Shown here piece by piece: positions 55,369 to 63,854 of a DNA stretch of 64,000 nt; position 1 is the first letter of the stretch, and each line of letters starts with the position of its first letter. A model generated the notes under the pieces. The model was not told the DNA's origin. It did no database searches and saw only the letters and a program-made list of their open reading frames with translations. Source of the stretch: Haladaptatus sp. DYF46 (GTDB lineage: Archaea > Halobacteriota > Halobacteria > Halobacteriales > Haladaptataceae); assembly GCF_021083305.1 (NCBI RefSeq), contig NZ_JAJFAY010000005.1:303944-367943 (forward strand), read 5' to 3'. The position numbers and the translations under genes were made by a program.

Positions 55369-56556
55369 TTACGCGCCGAGCCACCAGCCGTACAGTTGCT
55401 CTTGCTCCTCGGTGTCCGGATGCTTCTTCGATTGGCCGTAGGTCTTGCCTTTGAGAAGTTGACGTTCAACTGCATTTGCCGCGAGACGAAGTGCATGGGT
55501 GGCCCCGTATCCCTCTCCTTTGGCGGTGAAGTACCCACGGTCAGTGACCAGTCGAATTCGTGCTAACATCAGTGGCACCCCTCGGCTCTTTTCTTTGTGC
55601 TCGTGCAGTTCGATACTGGCCTTGATTACGTTCATCTCACCATACTTCGAGGTCACGCTGTCGATTAACGCAGAAACGTCGTCATAGTCCATCTCATCGA
55701 GCAACTCGAGACCGAACACCTGCACGGGACGCCGTTCGTCCTGTTCCCATGTGAGCGCCTCGATGACGTCCGTCTTTGTGATGATTCCGACCGGTTCGTC
55801 CGTCTGGTTAGCCGTGACGACAAGTGAGGAAATCTCCCGATCGAACATCGTTTCGACTACCGCATCGAGTGGTGTGTCTCGTTGGATCGTCGCAGCTACA
55901 TCGGACATCAGGTTCCGCACCGGTAGATCGAGCATCCGGTCGGAAGTACCGTCGCGTTCACCGAACCCGCCACGGCCACTAAACTCGTCTGATGAACCAC
56001 CCTGGCTCTTGTTCCCGCCGCGTGTCGTGAATTCGATAACATCATACAGACTCAGTATGCCGACGAGTTCGTCATTGTCAATGACTGGGAGGTGTGCGAT
56101 ACGTGCTTCTCGAAGCGTGTTGAGGGCTTTCCCGAGCGTGGTCGTCGGGGAGACACTGATCAGCTTTGTTGTGTACGCATCGTCAACAGTCACCGCGTCG
56201 AGAAACGGGCTCACGGCCTCCAAGACAGCATCTGCAGTCACCACACCGAAGACGCGGTCTTTGTCTAGCACTGGGAGCGTCTTAGCGTTACTCCCGATCA
56301 TGAGTCGTGCGACCTCACGGACATCTTCGGTTCGGTCGACGGTTGGGACGTGTTGTACCCGTGAGCCAACCTTCGCCGAGGGTTGATTGGATGACGAGGC
56401 CAGTTGTCGGCGGCTGACGACGCCCCGATACTCGTCACCGTCCGTAACGACGACGGCGTCGAGTTCCTGATTCTCGAACGCACCGGCGACCTTCGAAAGG
56501 GGTGCCCCGATGTCGAACTCGGTGAACTGTGTTGAAACTATCTCAGAGATATCCAT
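55369..56556 (-). CDS. Four-CBS protein with a C-terminal HPF/RaiA-like domain
   Basis: 395 residues from ATG 56556. The CBS motifs lie at about residues 10-60, 70-118, 125-180 and 230-290 (for example GVVTADAVLEAVSPFLDAVT and IAHLPVIDNDELVGILSLYD). A Gly/Ser-rich linker near 190-215 splits CBS3 and CBS4. Residues about 295-395 (FGLELLDEMDYDDVSALIDS, then AKGEGYGATHALRLAANAVE) resemble the ribosome hibernation factor fold. This suggests nucleotide-gated control of a ribosome- or RNA-binding domain. The fusion occurs in haloarchaea; its function is inferred. Confidence 0.82.
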   Translation of the reverse strand: MDISEIVSTQFTEFDIGAPLSKVAGAFENQELDAVVVTDGDEYRGVVSRRQLASSSNQPSAKVGSRVQHVPTVDRTEDVREVARLMIGSNAKTLPVLDKDRVFGVVTADAVLEAVSPFLDAVTVDDAYTTKLISVSPTTTLGKALNTLREARIAHLPVIDNDELVGILSLYDVIEFTTRGGNKSQGGSSDEFSGRGGFGERDGTSDRMLDLPVRNLMSDVAATIQRDTPLDAVVETMFDREISSLVVTANQTDEPVGIITKTDVIEALTWEQDERRPVQVFGLELLDEMDYDDVSALIDSVTSKYGEMNVIKASIELHEHKEKSRGVPLMLARIRLVTDRGYFTAKGEGYGATHALRLAANAVERQLLKGKTYGQSKKHPDTEEQEQLYGWWLGA

Positions 56557-56720
56557 TGTGTACTCATTACTAAAGGGAACGTGGACGGTTATGCTTGCCT
56601 CACCTTTTGATGACATGAGAGAATTGATTTTGAGAGGCGGTTTAGGGTCACAGACAGTGCCCTCGATATTACTTTGACGCACCGTCCGTGCTTGTCGCCA
56701 CTATCGGTGGTCGATTACAC

Positions 56721-56888
56721 CGTTGTAATAGAGGGGATCGCGAACGCGACCCCCTCCGTTTCGCAGAAAATGACGCACTCCACCGTAACCAACCGATTAC
56801 TACCACCATGTGTCACCGGCAATGCGGTGTGAATCTCTTGTGGTGGTGCCGCCCGAGAGGGGGTTCTGCGAACCCCGTGATTACAACG
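56721..56888. mobile_element. MITE-like palindromic element, 168 bp
   Basis: Outer arms CGTTGTAAT and ATTACAACG bound it. Inside, each end carries a GGGG...CCCC hairpin (GGGGATCGCGAACGCGACCC on the left; GGGGTTCTGCGAACCCC on the right) and the inverted TTCGCAGAA / TTCTGCGAA. No ORF is present. It looks like a non-autonomous transposon end pair or a structured RNA. No clear target duplication was seen. Confidence 0.4.
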
Positions 56889-56908
56889 CTATAACCTGCT
56901 CTTCGTGG

Positions 56909-57079
56909 TTAGTTCCCTCCCGTGTTCGCTTCGTGGGCTCGCATCCACCCGGCCAGATCAGGATGCGCGAACGTGATCTCGATGTGATGGCCACCGACAC
57001 CCATCGCGTCGTCCACACACAGCGTCCGTGATTCTTTGTAGGTCACGCCAGGCACCCGTTCTGCCATCTCCTCCATCAC
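56909..57079 (-). CDS. Small protein or C-terminal fragment, 56 aa
   Basis: From GTG 57079 (or ATG 57076) the frame encodes MEEMAERVPGVTYKESRTLC then VDDAMGVGGHHIEITFAHPD and ends at 56909. The frame continues open upstream to about 57131 as TSLYGCAYKNDGYRV, so it may be the end of a larger lost gene. It is clearly protein-like but unrecognised. A 19-bp palindrome lies 63 bp upstream. Confidence 0.4.
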   Translation of the reverse strand: MMEEMAERVPGVTYKESRTLCVDDAMGVGGHHIEITFAHPDLAGWMRAHEANTGGN

Positions 57080-57141
57080 ACGGTAGCCGTCGTTCTTGTA
57101 CGCACAACCATAGAGAGATGTCAGTTCTCGACTGGTCGTTT

Positions 57142-57160
57142 GTTAGTATTAGCTACTAAC
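57142..57160. promoter_or_regulatory. 19-bp palindrome, site 4
   Basis: GTTAGTATTAGCTACTAAC lies between the Fic-linked small gene (ends at 57233) and the small ORF that starts at 57079. Confidence 0.5.
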
Positions 57161-57232
57161 GCAAATGGCTTTCATCTCTTAATAGTGTAGTCCTCAAATT
57201 GGTAGACGAACAGTACTCCTGTAGAACTATAG

Positions 57233-57403
57233 TTACTCGTCCTCAAGAGCTGCGTAGATGTCGGCGTGACGACGTCCGTCGAGCTTCCCCATCTCAAGGG
57301 CAATCTTTTGGCGCTCCTCGTCGCTCTCCGCTGACTGATACCGCTCGTACAGTCGGCGGACTTCTTTATCTATTGCTTTCGAGGATTCGGTGCTAGACGC
57401 CAT
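57233..57403 (-). CDS. Small acidic partner of the Fic protein, 56 aa
   Basis: MASSTESSKAIDKEVRRLYE, then RYQSAESDEERQKIALEMGK, is a helical, charged protein with no known domain. It starts 33 nt after the Fic stop and shares its transcript, so it may be an antitoxin or modulator encoded downstream of the toxin. ATG 57418 is an alternative start. Confidence 0.6.
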   Translation of the reverse strand: MASSTESSKAIDKEVRRLYERYQSAESDEERQKIALEMGKLDGRRHADIYAALEDE

Positions 57404-57436
57404 TTCTGTTGTGAACATATTCTCTGTGGCCCTTTA

Positions 57437-57913
57437 TCAGTTCCGACGAGCACACGCTCTGAAGTAGATGACTGCAGTCTCGGTATCGACCGCGGCTTCG
57501 TCTGTCGCAAACCGATGCAGTAACGCACGAATTTCGTCACCGTATTCGAATGTGTATCCGTTCAACATATAAAAGACGACTACCGTACGAAGCGCCGTTC
57601 GCTTGTTCCCATCAACGAATGGATGATCTGCAACAAGTAGTCGCATCAAATGAACCGCTTTTTCGTGGACTGACTGTGGTACCTCACCAAAAAACCCCTC
57701 TGAGACGTACTGAAGTGCAGATTTAATCGGCTCCTCCGATCGAACTCCTGGTTCCGTGTTCTCTCCCTCCTTGACGACTTGCTCGTGGAGTTCGAGGATC
57801 AGCTCATTGGAAGGATACGCAACGTCCTCGCTCACACGACTAGGTCTCTCACGCCACCCGATAATCGTTCTGATGGACAATTGGTTTCTTAGCAAAGGAG
57901 ATACGTACTCCAT
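57437..57913 (-). CDS. Fic/Doc-family protein (death-on-curing type)
   Basis: 158 residues from ATG 57913. A shorter start at GTG (VSEDVAYPSNELIL) would fit Doc proteins better. The Fic active-site motif HPFVDGNKRTAL is complete with the catalytic His near residue 99. KSALQYVSEGFFGEVPQSVH precedes it and LNGYTFEYGDEIRALL follows. Doc/Fic enzymes modify proteins with phosphate or AMP, often as toxins in toxin-antitoxin pairs. The linked 56-residue gene downstream is the candidate partner. Confidence 0.85.
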   Translation of the reverse strand: MEYVSPLLRNQLSIRTIIGWRERPSRVSEDVAYPSNELILELHEQVVKEGENTEPGVRSEEPIKSALQYVSEGFFGEVPQSVHEKAVHLMRLLVADHPFVDGNKRTALRTVVVFYMLNGYTFEYGDEIRALLHRFATDEAAVDTETAVIYFRACARRN

Positions 57914-57984
57914 TGTTTTTCTCACACGCACTCCTGACACCGTCTTCAGAACCACTTCACGCTGTCACGCTGTACTGACAGTGA

Positions 57985-58190
57985 CTTTCTTGGGTGATTC
58001 AATCACGGAGTTCCGACCACAAACACGGTGGCCGGTACCAGCTCTCCCCCTCCCGCTGGCTTTGAGCCGATAGATGCCGATACAACTGCCGTACTCACGA
58101 GTAGCCGTACGGCGTCTGTCCCGAACTGTGTCAATTCGGGACGTCCAATTCCGCAGTTGCGTGGGGTTTCGTATTAGATTCGTGTCCCTC
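57985..58190 (-). pseudogene. Possible TnpB-like C-terminal relic
   Basis: The minus strand reads TPRNCGIGRPELTQFGTDAV and later VIESPKKVTVSTA in a neighbouring frame. This is reminiscent of the C-terminal tail of haloarchaeal transposon proteins (NCGIGRPELTPVET-like). Stops and frame breaks are present. Tentative. Confidence 0.3.
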
Positions 58191-58216
58191 TCGGGCGTGT
58201 TTTCGTCCCGACCACG

Positions 58217-59083
58217 CTACTCTCCGGCAACCCCGTCTGTGGCCGGGCTGTCGTTTGTGTTCTCCGCTGAAACCTCACCGGGAAGCTCGACATCGGCTTT
58301 CAGAACAAGACGGGTCTCCTGGTAGCTCAATCCGTCCTTGGATCGCTGGCGTTTGATCTTCCCGAGGCGGCCATTCGAGAGTTCGTGCATTGCGTCTATC
58401 GTCCGCCGGGCAAGTTCTTGCGAGTATTTTTTGCTCACACCGGACTCTTTCAGGCGAATCCAATCAGCTAGCTCTGACGCATCGAGGTAGGCTCGGATCT
58501 CTCCACTGCCCTTGGACCAGAGTGAATAGCGACCAGTATCGTCATGTTCACGCCACGCCTTGCCAGCAAGTTCGTCGGGTTTGCGATTCGTGACGGAGGC
58601 GAGCATGTCGTCATCATAGCGGGCGAATCGCTGGATCGGCAGGAGATCCGCTGTCGAGTGAGCAACGGCACCACCACGACCGAGCGCGTCTTCCTCACCA
58701 GGGAGTCGGAAGTAGGTGTTACCGTCGTCTTTCGTGATGCGTTCGAGTTTGTTGCCATCGACAGTGATCCGCTCTTTGTCGACGTTGTCGGCGAGCAGGT
58801 GGGCACCTTTCTCGAACTCGCGGGCTTGCAATTCATCGATACGTTCGCTAGCGGACTGCGTTTTGCGGGCAAGGGCCTTTCTGTGGGCTTTCGCTTTTGC
58901 TGCCTTGTCTTCTCTGGCATCGACTCGTTGTTCGAGGTCGTTGATTCGCTCCTCTTTCTCGGCGACTTCCTGCTCGAGGTTGCCGATGCGATCAGTGAGT
59001 GTCTGGACGTGCTCGACAAGGTCGCTGACCGAGACGTCGTCATCGAGAACACTGGACGCTCCGGACGTGGTGGTGTCACTCAT
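58217..59083 (-). CDS. Coiled-coil protein of mobile-element type, 288 aa
   Basis: An acidic N-terminus MSDTTTSGASSVLDDDVSVS, then a coiled coil of about residues 20-85 (LTDRIGNLEQEVAEKEERIN). A globular part follows with KAWREHDDTGRYSLWSKGSG near 185 and a C-terminal helical region (SQELARRTIDAMHELSNGRL). Such proteins occur on haloarchaeal plasmids and proviruses, and a DNA-binding or segregation role is possible. ATG 59083 is chosen because the upstream extension overlaps the HAD relic. Confidence 0.6.
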   Translation of the reverse strand: MSDTTTSGASSVLDDDVSVSDLVEHVQTLTDRIGNLEQEVAEKEERINDLEQRVDAREDKAAKAKAHRKALARKTQSASERIDELQAREFEKGAHLLADNVDKERITVDGNKLERITKDDGNTYFRLPGEEDALGRGGAVAHSTADLLPIQRFARYDDDMLASVTNRKPDELAGKAWREHDDTGRYSLWSKGSGEIRAYLDASELADWIRLKESGVSKKYSQELARRTIDAMHELSNGRLGKIKRQRSKDGLSYQETRLVLKADVELPGEVSAENTNDSPATDGVAGE

Positions 59084-59100
59084 TTGCAGGCACCTCCACT

Positions 59101-59611
59101 GGGACCGCAGTGTCCTCTGCTGGCGTCGAGAGGCGTGGAAGCGTTGACCGAGGAGGAGATTGAGCATCTCAATCGCGTCTGGCACCGCCTTGATCCTTGG
59201 CCGGACGCCATTCCCGGTCTCAACCGTCTCCGTTCGAACTATCTTATTGCTCCACTCTCGAACGGTCACGTCCGGCTTCTCACGAATATGGCCAAGTGGG
59301 CCGGCATTCCGTGGGACCTGATTCTCTCGGCTGAACTCTCGGGGCACTACAAACCGGATGAAGAGGCCTATCTGACCGCGGTTGAGCTCCTAGATCTCCA
59401 GCTGGAGGAGGTGATGATGGTCGCGGCTCACGAAAGGGATCTCGACGCAAGTCGTCAGGCAGGGCTTCGGACGGCATACGTCCACCGACCCTTAGAGTGG
59501 GGTTCTGAGCCAGACGAGGTTGTTGAGAAGCCCGATGAGTCGACATACGATATCGTGGCTGAGGATTTTGTGGATCTCGCAGAGCAACTCGGTACCGAAC
59601 CCGTTATCTGA
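59101..59611 (+). pseudogene. HAD-type (haloacid dehalogenase-like) hydrolase, N-terminus missing
   Basis: It encodes GLNRLRSNYLIAPLSNGHVR (motif II region, S/N), then SAELSGHYKPDEEAYLTAVE (motif III Lys) and VMMVAAHERDLDASRQAGLR (motif IV Asp). The N-terminal nucleophile motif DxDxT is absent. No start codon fits, and homology begins near 59140, next to the start of the divergent coiled-coil gene. It is a 5'-truncated pseudogene. Confidence 0.75.
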
Positions 59612-59677
59612 TTAGCTCCTGTCCGGTGCGGGATCGATGGACGCAGTGCCGTGCTCACCCATACTAACGAATGACTA

Positions 59678-59854
59678 CTATTCCGTCCGATTCCAGATCA
59701 CCCGACGTGCTTCGGGCTTCTTCTTGCGAATTTCTCCCTCTCCGTTAAGTCTGTTCAAAACCTCGTACGCTGACCGCCGTGACCATCCCAGTTCGTCCGC
59801 GATCTCGCTCGTCATGTTGGGTTCGAGAGGTTCCATGATCTCGAATGCCTCCAC
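59678..59854 (-). CDS. Small winged-helix protein, 58 aa
   Basis: From GTG 59854 it encodes MEAFEIMEPLEPNMTSEIAD then ELGWSRRSAYEVLNRLNGEG and ends at 59678. This is a minimal winged helix with recognition helix RRSAYEVLNRL. The frame is open further upstream (GEYVQEQKL). It is bracketed by a 19-bp palindrome at 59935 and a half-site ATACTAAC at 59661, making it a candidate binder of that motif. Confidence 0.55.
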   Translation of the reverse strand: MEAFEIMEPLEPNMTSEIADELGWSRRSAYEVLNRLNGEGEIRKKKPEARRVIWNRTE

Positions 59855-59934
59855 TAGCTTCTGTTCCTGAACGTACTCGCCTCTCTCTATGCTCTCTCAT
59901 TTAGCTCGTTCTTCTGGACTTGGGTGGTCTCTGG

Positions 59935-59953
59935 GTTAGTATACAATACTAAC
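59935..59953. promoter_or_regulatory. 19-bp palindrome, site 5
   Basis: GTTAGTATACAATACTAAC is a dyad with 8-bp arms around a 3-bp centre, about 81 bp upstream of the small winged-helix gene. A single half-site GTTAGTATA is also at 60935-60943. Confidence 0.55.
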
Positions 59954-60230
59954 ATCAAGTGCCCTCCAAATCTTGACCGCTCCTGTGATCATCCCCTTTG
60001 CCGCCCGACCTATCGTGTTTTTTCAAAGTGATCTACTCATGCCTCGTCTCGAATAATCTCTGTAAGCGTAAAACCGACTGTCCATTTTACTGGCTCTGTT
60101 GAAATCCTATTGGTTCGACACCTTTCCTACTGAAACAGCCGTTAGATAGGTATCCGTCGATAGCAAAGTGGAAAAACACGGGTAGTCGTCCCGAAGCGCT
60201 TACACGAACCGTGCCTTTAGCACCGGATCA
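59954..60230. other. Intergenic region, possible IS end
   Basis: GGCTCTGTTGAAATCCTATT near 60090 resembles the outer end of some haloarchaeal IS elements, but no partner repeat or transposase was found. Confidence 0.25.
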
Positions 60231-60812
60231 TTAATTGGACTCCGCCGACCTGCGCTCACTCTTGGGTCGATAGACGAGTGCCAGGACGCCGTTGCTGGTG
60301 GTATCGCTGCTTTCAAGGACGAACTCTGCCTGTGATACGTCGTCGAATAATCGCCTGCCGCTCCCTTGCACGACCGGATAGACGAGGAGGCGTAACTCAT
60401 CGATGAGGCCCTCCTCGAGGAGCCATTTCGTAAGCGAAATACTGCCGTGAACCGCCAGGTCACCGCCCCTGTCTTCCTTGAGGTCGATGATTGTCTCACG
60501 GACATCATCACCGATGAACGTAGCATTCTCCCAGATATCCTCGGTGCGGGTGGTCGAAACGACGTACTTTTTAACCGGGTTAAAGAACTCTGCACCCGGA
60601 TCCGGGCTTGTTGGCCATGCTTGAGCGAATTGCTCGTAGGTCACTCGACCCAACAGTAGGGCGTCGGTTCGATCCGTTTCTTCCTGCTTAAAGGTCTCAA
60701 TTTCGTCGTTCCAGAACGGCGCTGACCACGAGGGGTTCTCGACGACTCCATCAAGCGTCATATAGTAGGTTGCGAACAGGGTTCGGGTTGGTGTATCGTC
60801 TGACATTTTCAT
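60231..60812 (-). CDS. Dihydrofolate reductase / RibD C-terminal domain protein
   Basis: 193 residues. LFATYYMTLDGVVENPSWS at the start, LLLGRVTYEQFAQAWPTSPD near 48, and the NADPH-binding loop AVHGSISLTKWLLEEGLIDE near 127 are followed by VVQGSGRRLFDD. It matches the DHFR-like RibD_C family, which are small NADPH reductases of mostly unknown substrate. ATG 60812 or 60806 is the likely start. A half-site of the 19-bp motif lies 120 bp upstream. Confidence 0.88.
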   Translation of the reverse strand: MKMSDDTPTRTLFATYYMTLDGVVENPSWSAPFWNDEIETFKQEETDRTDALLLGRVTYEQFAQAWPTSPDPGAEFFNPVKKYVVSTTRTEDIWENATFIGDDVRETIIDLKEDRGGDLAVHGSISLTKWLLEEGLIDELRLLVYPVVQGSGRRLFDDVSQAEFVLESSDTTSNGVLALVYRPKSERRSAESN

Positions 60813-60960
60813 CAATGTATACGCCATATAGTGTCTTGAACATTTGCGGGAAGTTGTCTGCAGCAGAGCGATATCTCCGTCCCCTGTATCTACCAGCCAG
60901 ACATGTTACTTTCTAACTATTTCAACAGCGCCATGTTAGTATATTCTGCCTCTACATCCC

Positions 60961-61186
60961 TTATTCTACCCCTCCTCGTTTATGCAACTCCTCGAGCCGC
61001 TAATGCACTGGCCGCCGTTTCATTGCAACCGTATCTGCAACCCACCGAGCGGTCACCGCTGGAAACTCGGACCCTCGAACCACTCGAAGAATATCGTCGT
61101 CACTTGTTTGCTCCGCAAATCGTCCCTGCTTGTCGCTCAGCCTGTTATCATCTGCCTCTTGTATGTCGACCTCGGCCGTATAGATA
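60961..61186 (-). pseudogene. Winged-helix regulator with an in-frame stop
   Basis: The minus strand reads AEVDIQEADDNRLSDKQGRF, then LRVVRGSEFPAVTARWVADT and MKRRPVH. TAG follows at 61000-61002, and the same frame continues RLEELHKRGGVE to TAA at 60961. The intact form would be a short HTH protein. No start codon remains at the 5' end. Confidence 0.6.
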
Positions 61187-61280
61187 CGAGAAAATAGAGA
61201 AAACCACTGAACAGATTTGACTTTCAGCCCTCAGAGTACAGAAAGGATATACCCACTGTCCTCTATGTAACCCACTGAAG

Positions 61281-61433
61281 ATGAGTTCCCCAACACGACG
61301 ATCACTCCTCCAGTTCTCTGGTACGCACGAGAGGGAAATTATGGGAGTCGAACCGACGGGCGACGAGATTATCCTGGAGAATGTTGGTGTCTTTCGTATT
61401 GAAAACGGGAGAATCGCTGATCTCTATCTCTAA
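61281..61433 (+). pseudogene. SnoaL-like/ester-cyclase C-terminal remnant
   Basis: The 50-codon frame contains FSGTHEREIMGVEPTGDEII then VFRIENGRIADLYL, the C-terminal signature of SnoaL-like polyketide/ester cyclases. The N-terminal two thirds are missing. The first codons (MSSPTRRSLLQ) are probably unrelated. Confidence 0.6.
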
Positions 61434-61507
61434 GCCGACAATACCAGTCTGATGTGCTAATTAGGCATCATTCCCGAGGTTTGAACAGCAATGAAATCGA
61501 TTGTACT

Positions 61508-62479
61508 TCACCCTCGGGGGGCGGATTCACAAATGTGCTCTTCATCTTGGTCAGGTGAAGCAGGCACCCCGCGTAGTCTTCGGATTTCGTCTCGAAGATT
61601 TTGCCGTTCGATCAGAGTAAAGCCAATAACGATGACTGCAAAGCCAAAGACAGTCCGAACGGGGACTACCTCATCAAGAACAATTGCGCCCACTCCCGTT
61701 GCAACAAGTGGAACTGTATAGCTAATGAGGTTCGCTCGAACTGGTCCGGCGCGATCGATGAGGCCGTAATAGGCAGGAAAGGCAACCGCCGTTGCAGGCA
61801 CTCCGACCCAAAAGATTGCGACGAGGGCCCCAAACGTTAGCGTGACGTCTCCTGGTGATTCGCCCATCAATAGACTGAGACCATGAACTACTCCAGCAGC
61901 CAGCACCAGTGCCCACGCTGTCATACCAATTCCCGAAATCGAACGGTCTGTCTTGCTCAGAAGCACACTTCCAAATGCAACTGCGACTGCAGCGCCGCCG
62001 ACCAAAGTGACTCCAAGAAGAGCCGCGTTTCCTGTTGTGGATATCGAATTCAGCCCAACAATGATTGTCACTCCGCCTAATCCAAGCAGAATACCAATCA
62101 TTCCGAGGAAGTCGAATTTTTCCTCGGGTAACAACACAATTGCAAACAGTGGCGCCAAAACAGGAACAAGGCTAAATATGACTGCAGCAGTTCCGGTGGT
62201 GAGATATTGCTGTCCCGTGAAGAGGAGCGCGGCATTAAATCCTGATAGAAACAATCCAGCGATGACGACTGCCATCAGATCACCACGGGTACGTGGCCGC
62301 CAATAGCCGCCACGCCGATAGACGTATGCGAGAAGGATTGCCGCCCCGATGTCGTAGCGCAATCCGGCAAACAGTATCGGTGGGAGAGCGACCAGACCTG
62401 CCTTGATACCGACGAATGCAGTGCCGAAGGTCAAGGAGGTGATGATAAATAGCAGTAGGGTGTAACGATCTGATCTCAC
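61508..62479 (-). CDS. EamA/DMT-family exporter
   Basis: 323 residues with ten hydrophobic segments in two EamA repeats (FGTAFVGIKAGLVALPPILF near residue 20 and IFWVGVPATAVAFPAYYGLI near 220). It ends in a charged cytosolic tail (IERQNLRDEIRRLRG). These drug/metabolite transporters export amino acids or small metabolites; the substrate is unknown. The start is GTG 62479. Confidence 0.88.
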   Translation of the reverse strand: MRSDRYTLLLFIITSLTFGTAFVGIKAGLVALPPILFAGLRYDIGAAILLAYVYRRGGYWRPRTRGDLMAVVIAGLFLSGFNAALLFTGQQYLTTGTAAVIFSLVPVLAPLFAIVLLPEEKFDFLGMIGILLGLGGVTIIVGLNSISTTGNAALLGVTLVGGAAVAVAFGSVLLSKTDRSISGIGMTAWALVLAAGVVHGLSLLMGESPGDVTLTFGALVAIFWVGVPATAVAFPAYYGLIDRAGPVRANLISYTVPLVATGVGAIVLDEVVPVRTVFGFAVIVIGFTLIERQNLRDEIRRLRGVPASPDQDEEHICESAPRG

Positions 62480-62613
62480 ATCGGTTTCACGCTCGCTTGG
62501 GTTCTGGCTTCTCGCCCACTCATATTCTTTATATGTGATGCGCGCGCTTAACGATGGCTGAGGCGGAACGTTGGTTAGGTTTGAAAGTCAATTCATCCAC
62601 ACCACACTGACAC

Positions 62614-63000
62614 TTGTCTACTCAATTCGCAACCCTTGAAGCTGCCGAGACGGCACAGAAACGCGCACAGGCCGAACAATTTTCCTTCGACGTCGATGCC
62701 CCCGGAATGGTCGAAGTAACTAATGAGAGCCACGAGAACCCCTCAGCCCACCAGTACACTGTCTCCATCGACGACGCGACCGAAGACCTGATGGCCTGTA
62801 CCTGCCCGCACCACGTCCACCGGAACGCATTCTGCAAACACATGGCCGCCGTGGAAACCGCAACCGACGACGGGACTCTCAACGCCTTCCCGTCCGAGGA
62901 CAACGACGAGACCGAACCAGAGGACTGCGGCTGTGAGGGTCTCAACGAGTTCCCGTGCTGGCTGTGTGTGCGAACAGGACGGAAGGAACTGCCGAACTAA
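62614..63000 (+). CDS. SWIM zinc-finger protein
   Basis: 128 residues with the SWIM motif CTCPHHVHRNAFCKHMAAVE near residue 62 (CxCx(n)CxH). The C-terminal cysteine cluster is CGCEGLNEFPCWLCVRTG. The start is TTG 62614; related proteins have a few more N-terminal residues, so the 5' end may be altered. SWIM domains bind DNA or proteins. A second, partial copy begins at about 63855 in the same orientation. Confidence 0.82.
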   Translation: MSTQFATLEAAETAQKRAQAEQFSFDVDAPGMVEVTNESHENPSAHQYTVSIDDATEDLMACTCPHHVHRNAFCKHMAAVETATDDGTLNAFPSEDNDETEPEDCGCEGLNEFPCWLCVRTGRKELPN

Positions 63001-63048
63001 CCACCGCTTCAGTGAAGAACTATGAGTTGACGAAGTGCAGTTGCATGC

Positions 63049-63462
63049 TCAGAATACGTGACACTTTACTTCGGTGATATCCTCGAAGTCAGAATCACCT
63101 GTACAGAGAAGATCACAACCTGCTACTTCTTCAGCGGTTGCAAGATGAATCATGTCTGCATAGGATGGGGTTCTCTCATCGGCTTGGGAATAATATTTCC
63201 GTCGAAGCTGTGCGCCACGAATGGCGATTGAGGGTGTAACTGGGAGAATGTCAAGATGGTCGAAGCCACTGATCATCTCCATTGTCTTCTCAGCAGTGGT
63301 TGTTCCCTTCTCACGGTCGAGAATGTAGTATACCTCGGCCAGGACTGTTGTTGCGACAATCATCCCTTCTTCTTCTCCACGCTTGATCACCTCACGTGCT
63401 TGCGCTTCGTTTTCACCCTCAAGAGTAAGCTCCAACCAGGCCCATGAATCGACAAAAAGCAT
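63049..63462 (-). CDS. vapC: PIN-domain toxin VapC
   Basis: A 137-residue PIN nuclease. The first acidic residue is in LFVDSWAWLEL (Asp5), the second near VLAEVYYILDRE (Glu about 42), then SYADMIHLATAEEV (Asp about 102) and CTGDSDFEDI (Asp about 119). It starts directly after the VapB stop (TAG then ATG). It is predicted to cleave RNA when freed from VapB. Confidence 0.92.
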   Translation of the reverse strand: MLFVDSWAWLELTLEGENEAQAREVIKRGEEEGMIVATTVLAEVYYILDREKGTTTAEKTMEMISGFDHLDILPVTPSIAIRGAQLRRKYYSQADERTPSYADMIHLATAEEVAGCDLLCTGDSDFEDITEVKCHVF

Positions 63463-63717
63463 CTAGTCGTATTTGCTCCAGGCACGTTTGGATTCCGAAA
63501 GGAGTTCTGAAACACTCTTATCGGTCTTCCGTGGCGTCTGTTGGATTTCTTTGAGTAACTCCCAAGAGTCTTTCTCTGGCGAGACGGTTACTGTGCCATC
63601 GCTGTGAATTTCGAAGGTGACCGTCGTTCCTTCGTCGATACCGAGCCGTTCTCGAATTGGCTTTGGGATTGTAACTTGCCCTTTGCTTGTTACCCGAGCT
63701 GATTTTTCAACTGACAT
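63463..63717 (-). CDS. vapB: AbrB/SpoVT-type antitoxin VapB
   Basis: 84 residues. The swapped-hairpin AbrB domain is at residues 5-50 (ARVTSKGQVTIPKPIRERLG, then VTFEIHSDGTVTVSP). A C-terminal helical toxin-binding tail follows (SVSELLSESKRAWSKYD). It is adjacent to VapC with no gap. It usually autorepresses the operon. Confidence 0.92.
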   Translation of the reverse strand: MSVEKSARVTSKGQVTIPKPIRERLGIDEGTTVTFEIHSDGTVTVSPEKDSWELLKEIQQTPRKTDKSVSELLSESKRAWSKYD

Positions 63718-63854
63718 GCTCTCTCAATCTCTGACTACGTGATTCTTACTCATATCTCTTTCTTACATTCTCTCCTAAGTAAGGCGAGTACGGATAACAG
63801 TACAATATCGACTGGCCGAATCGAGATGAGGGAGCAAATCTACACGGAGAGGAC

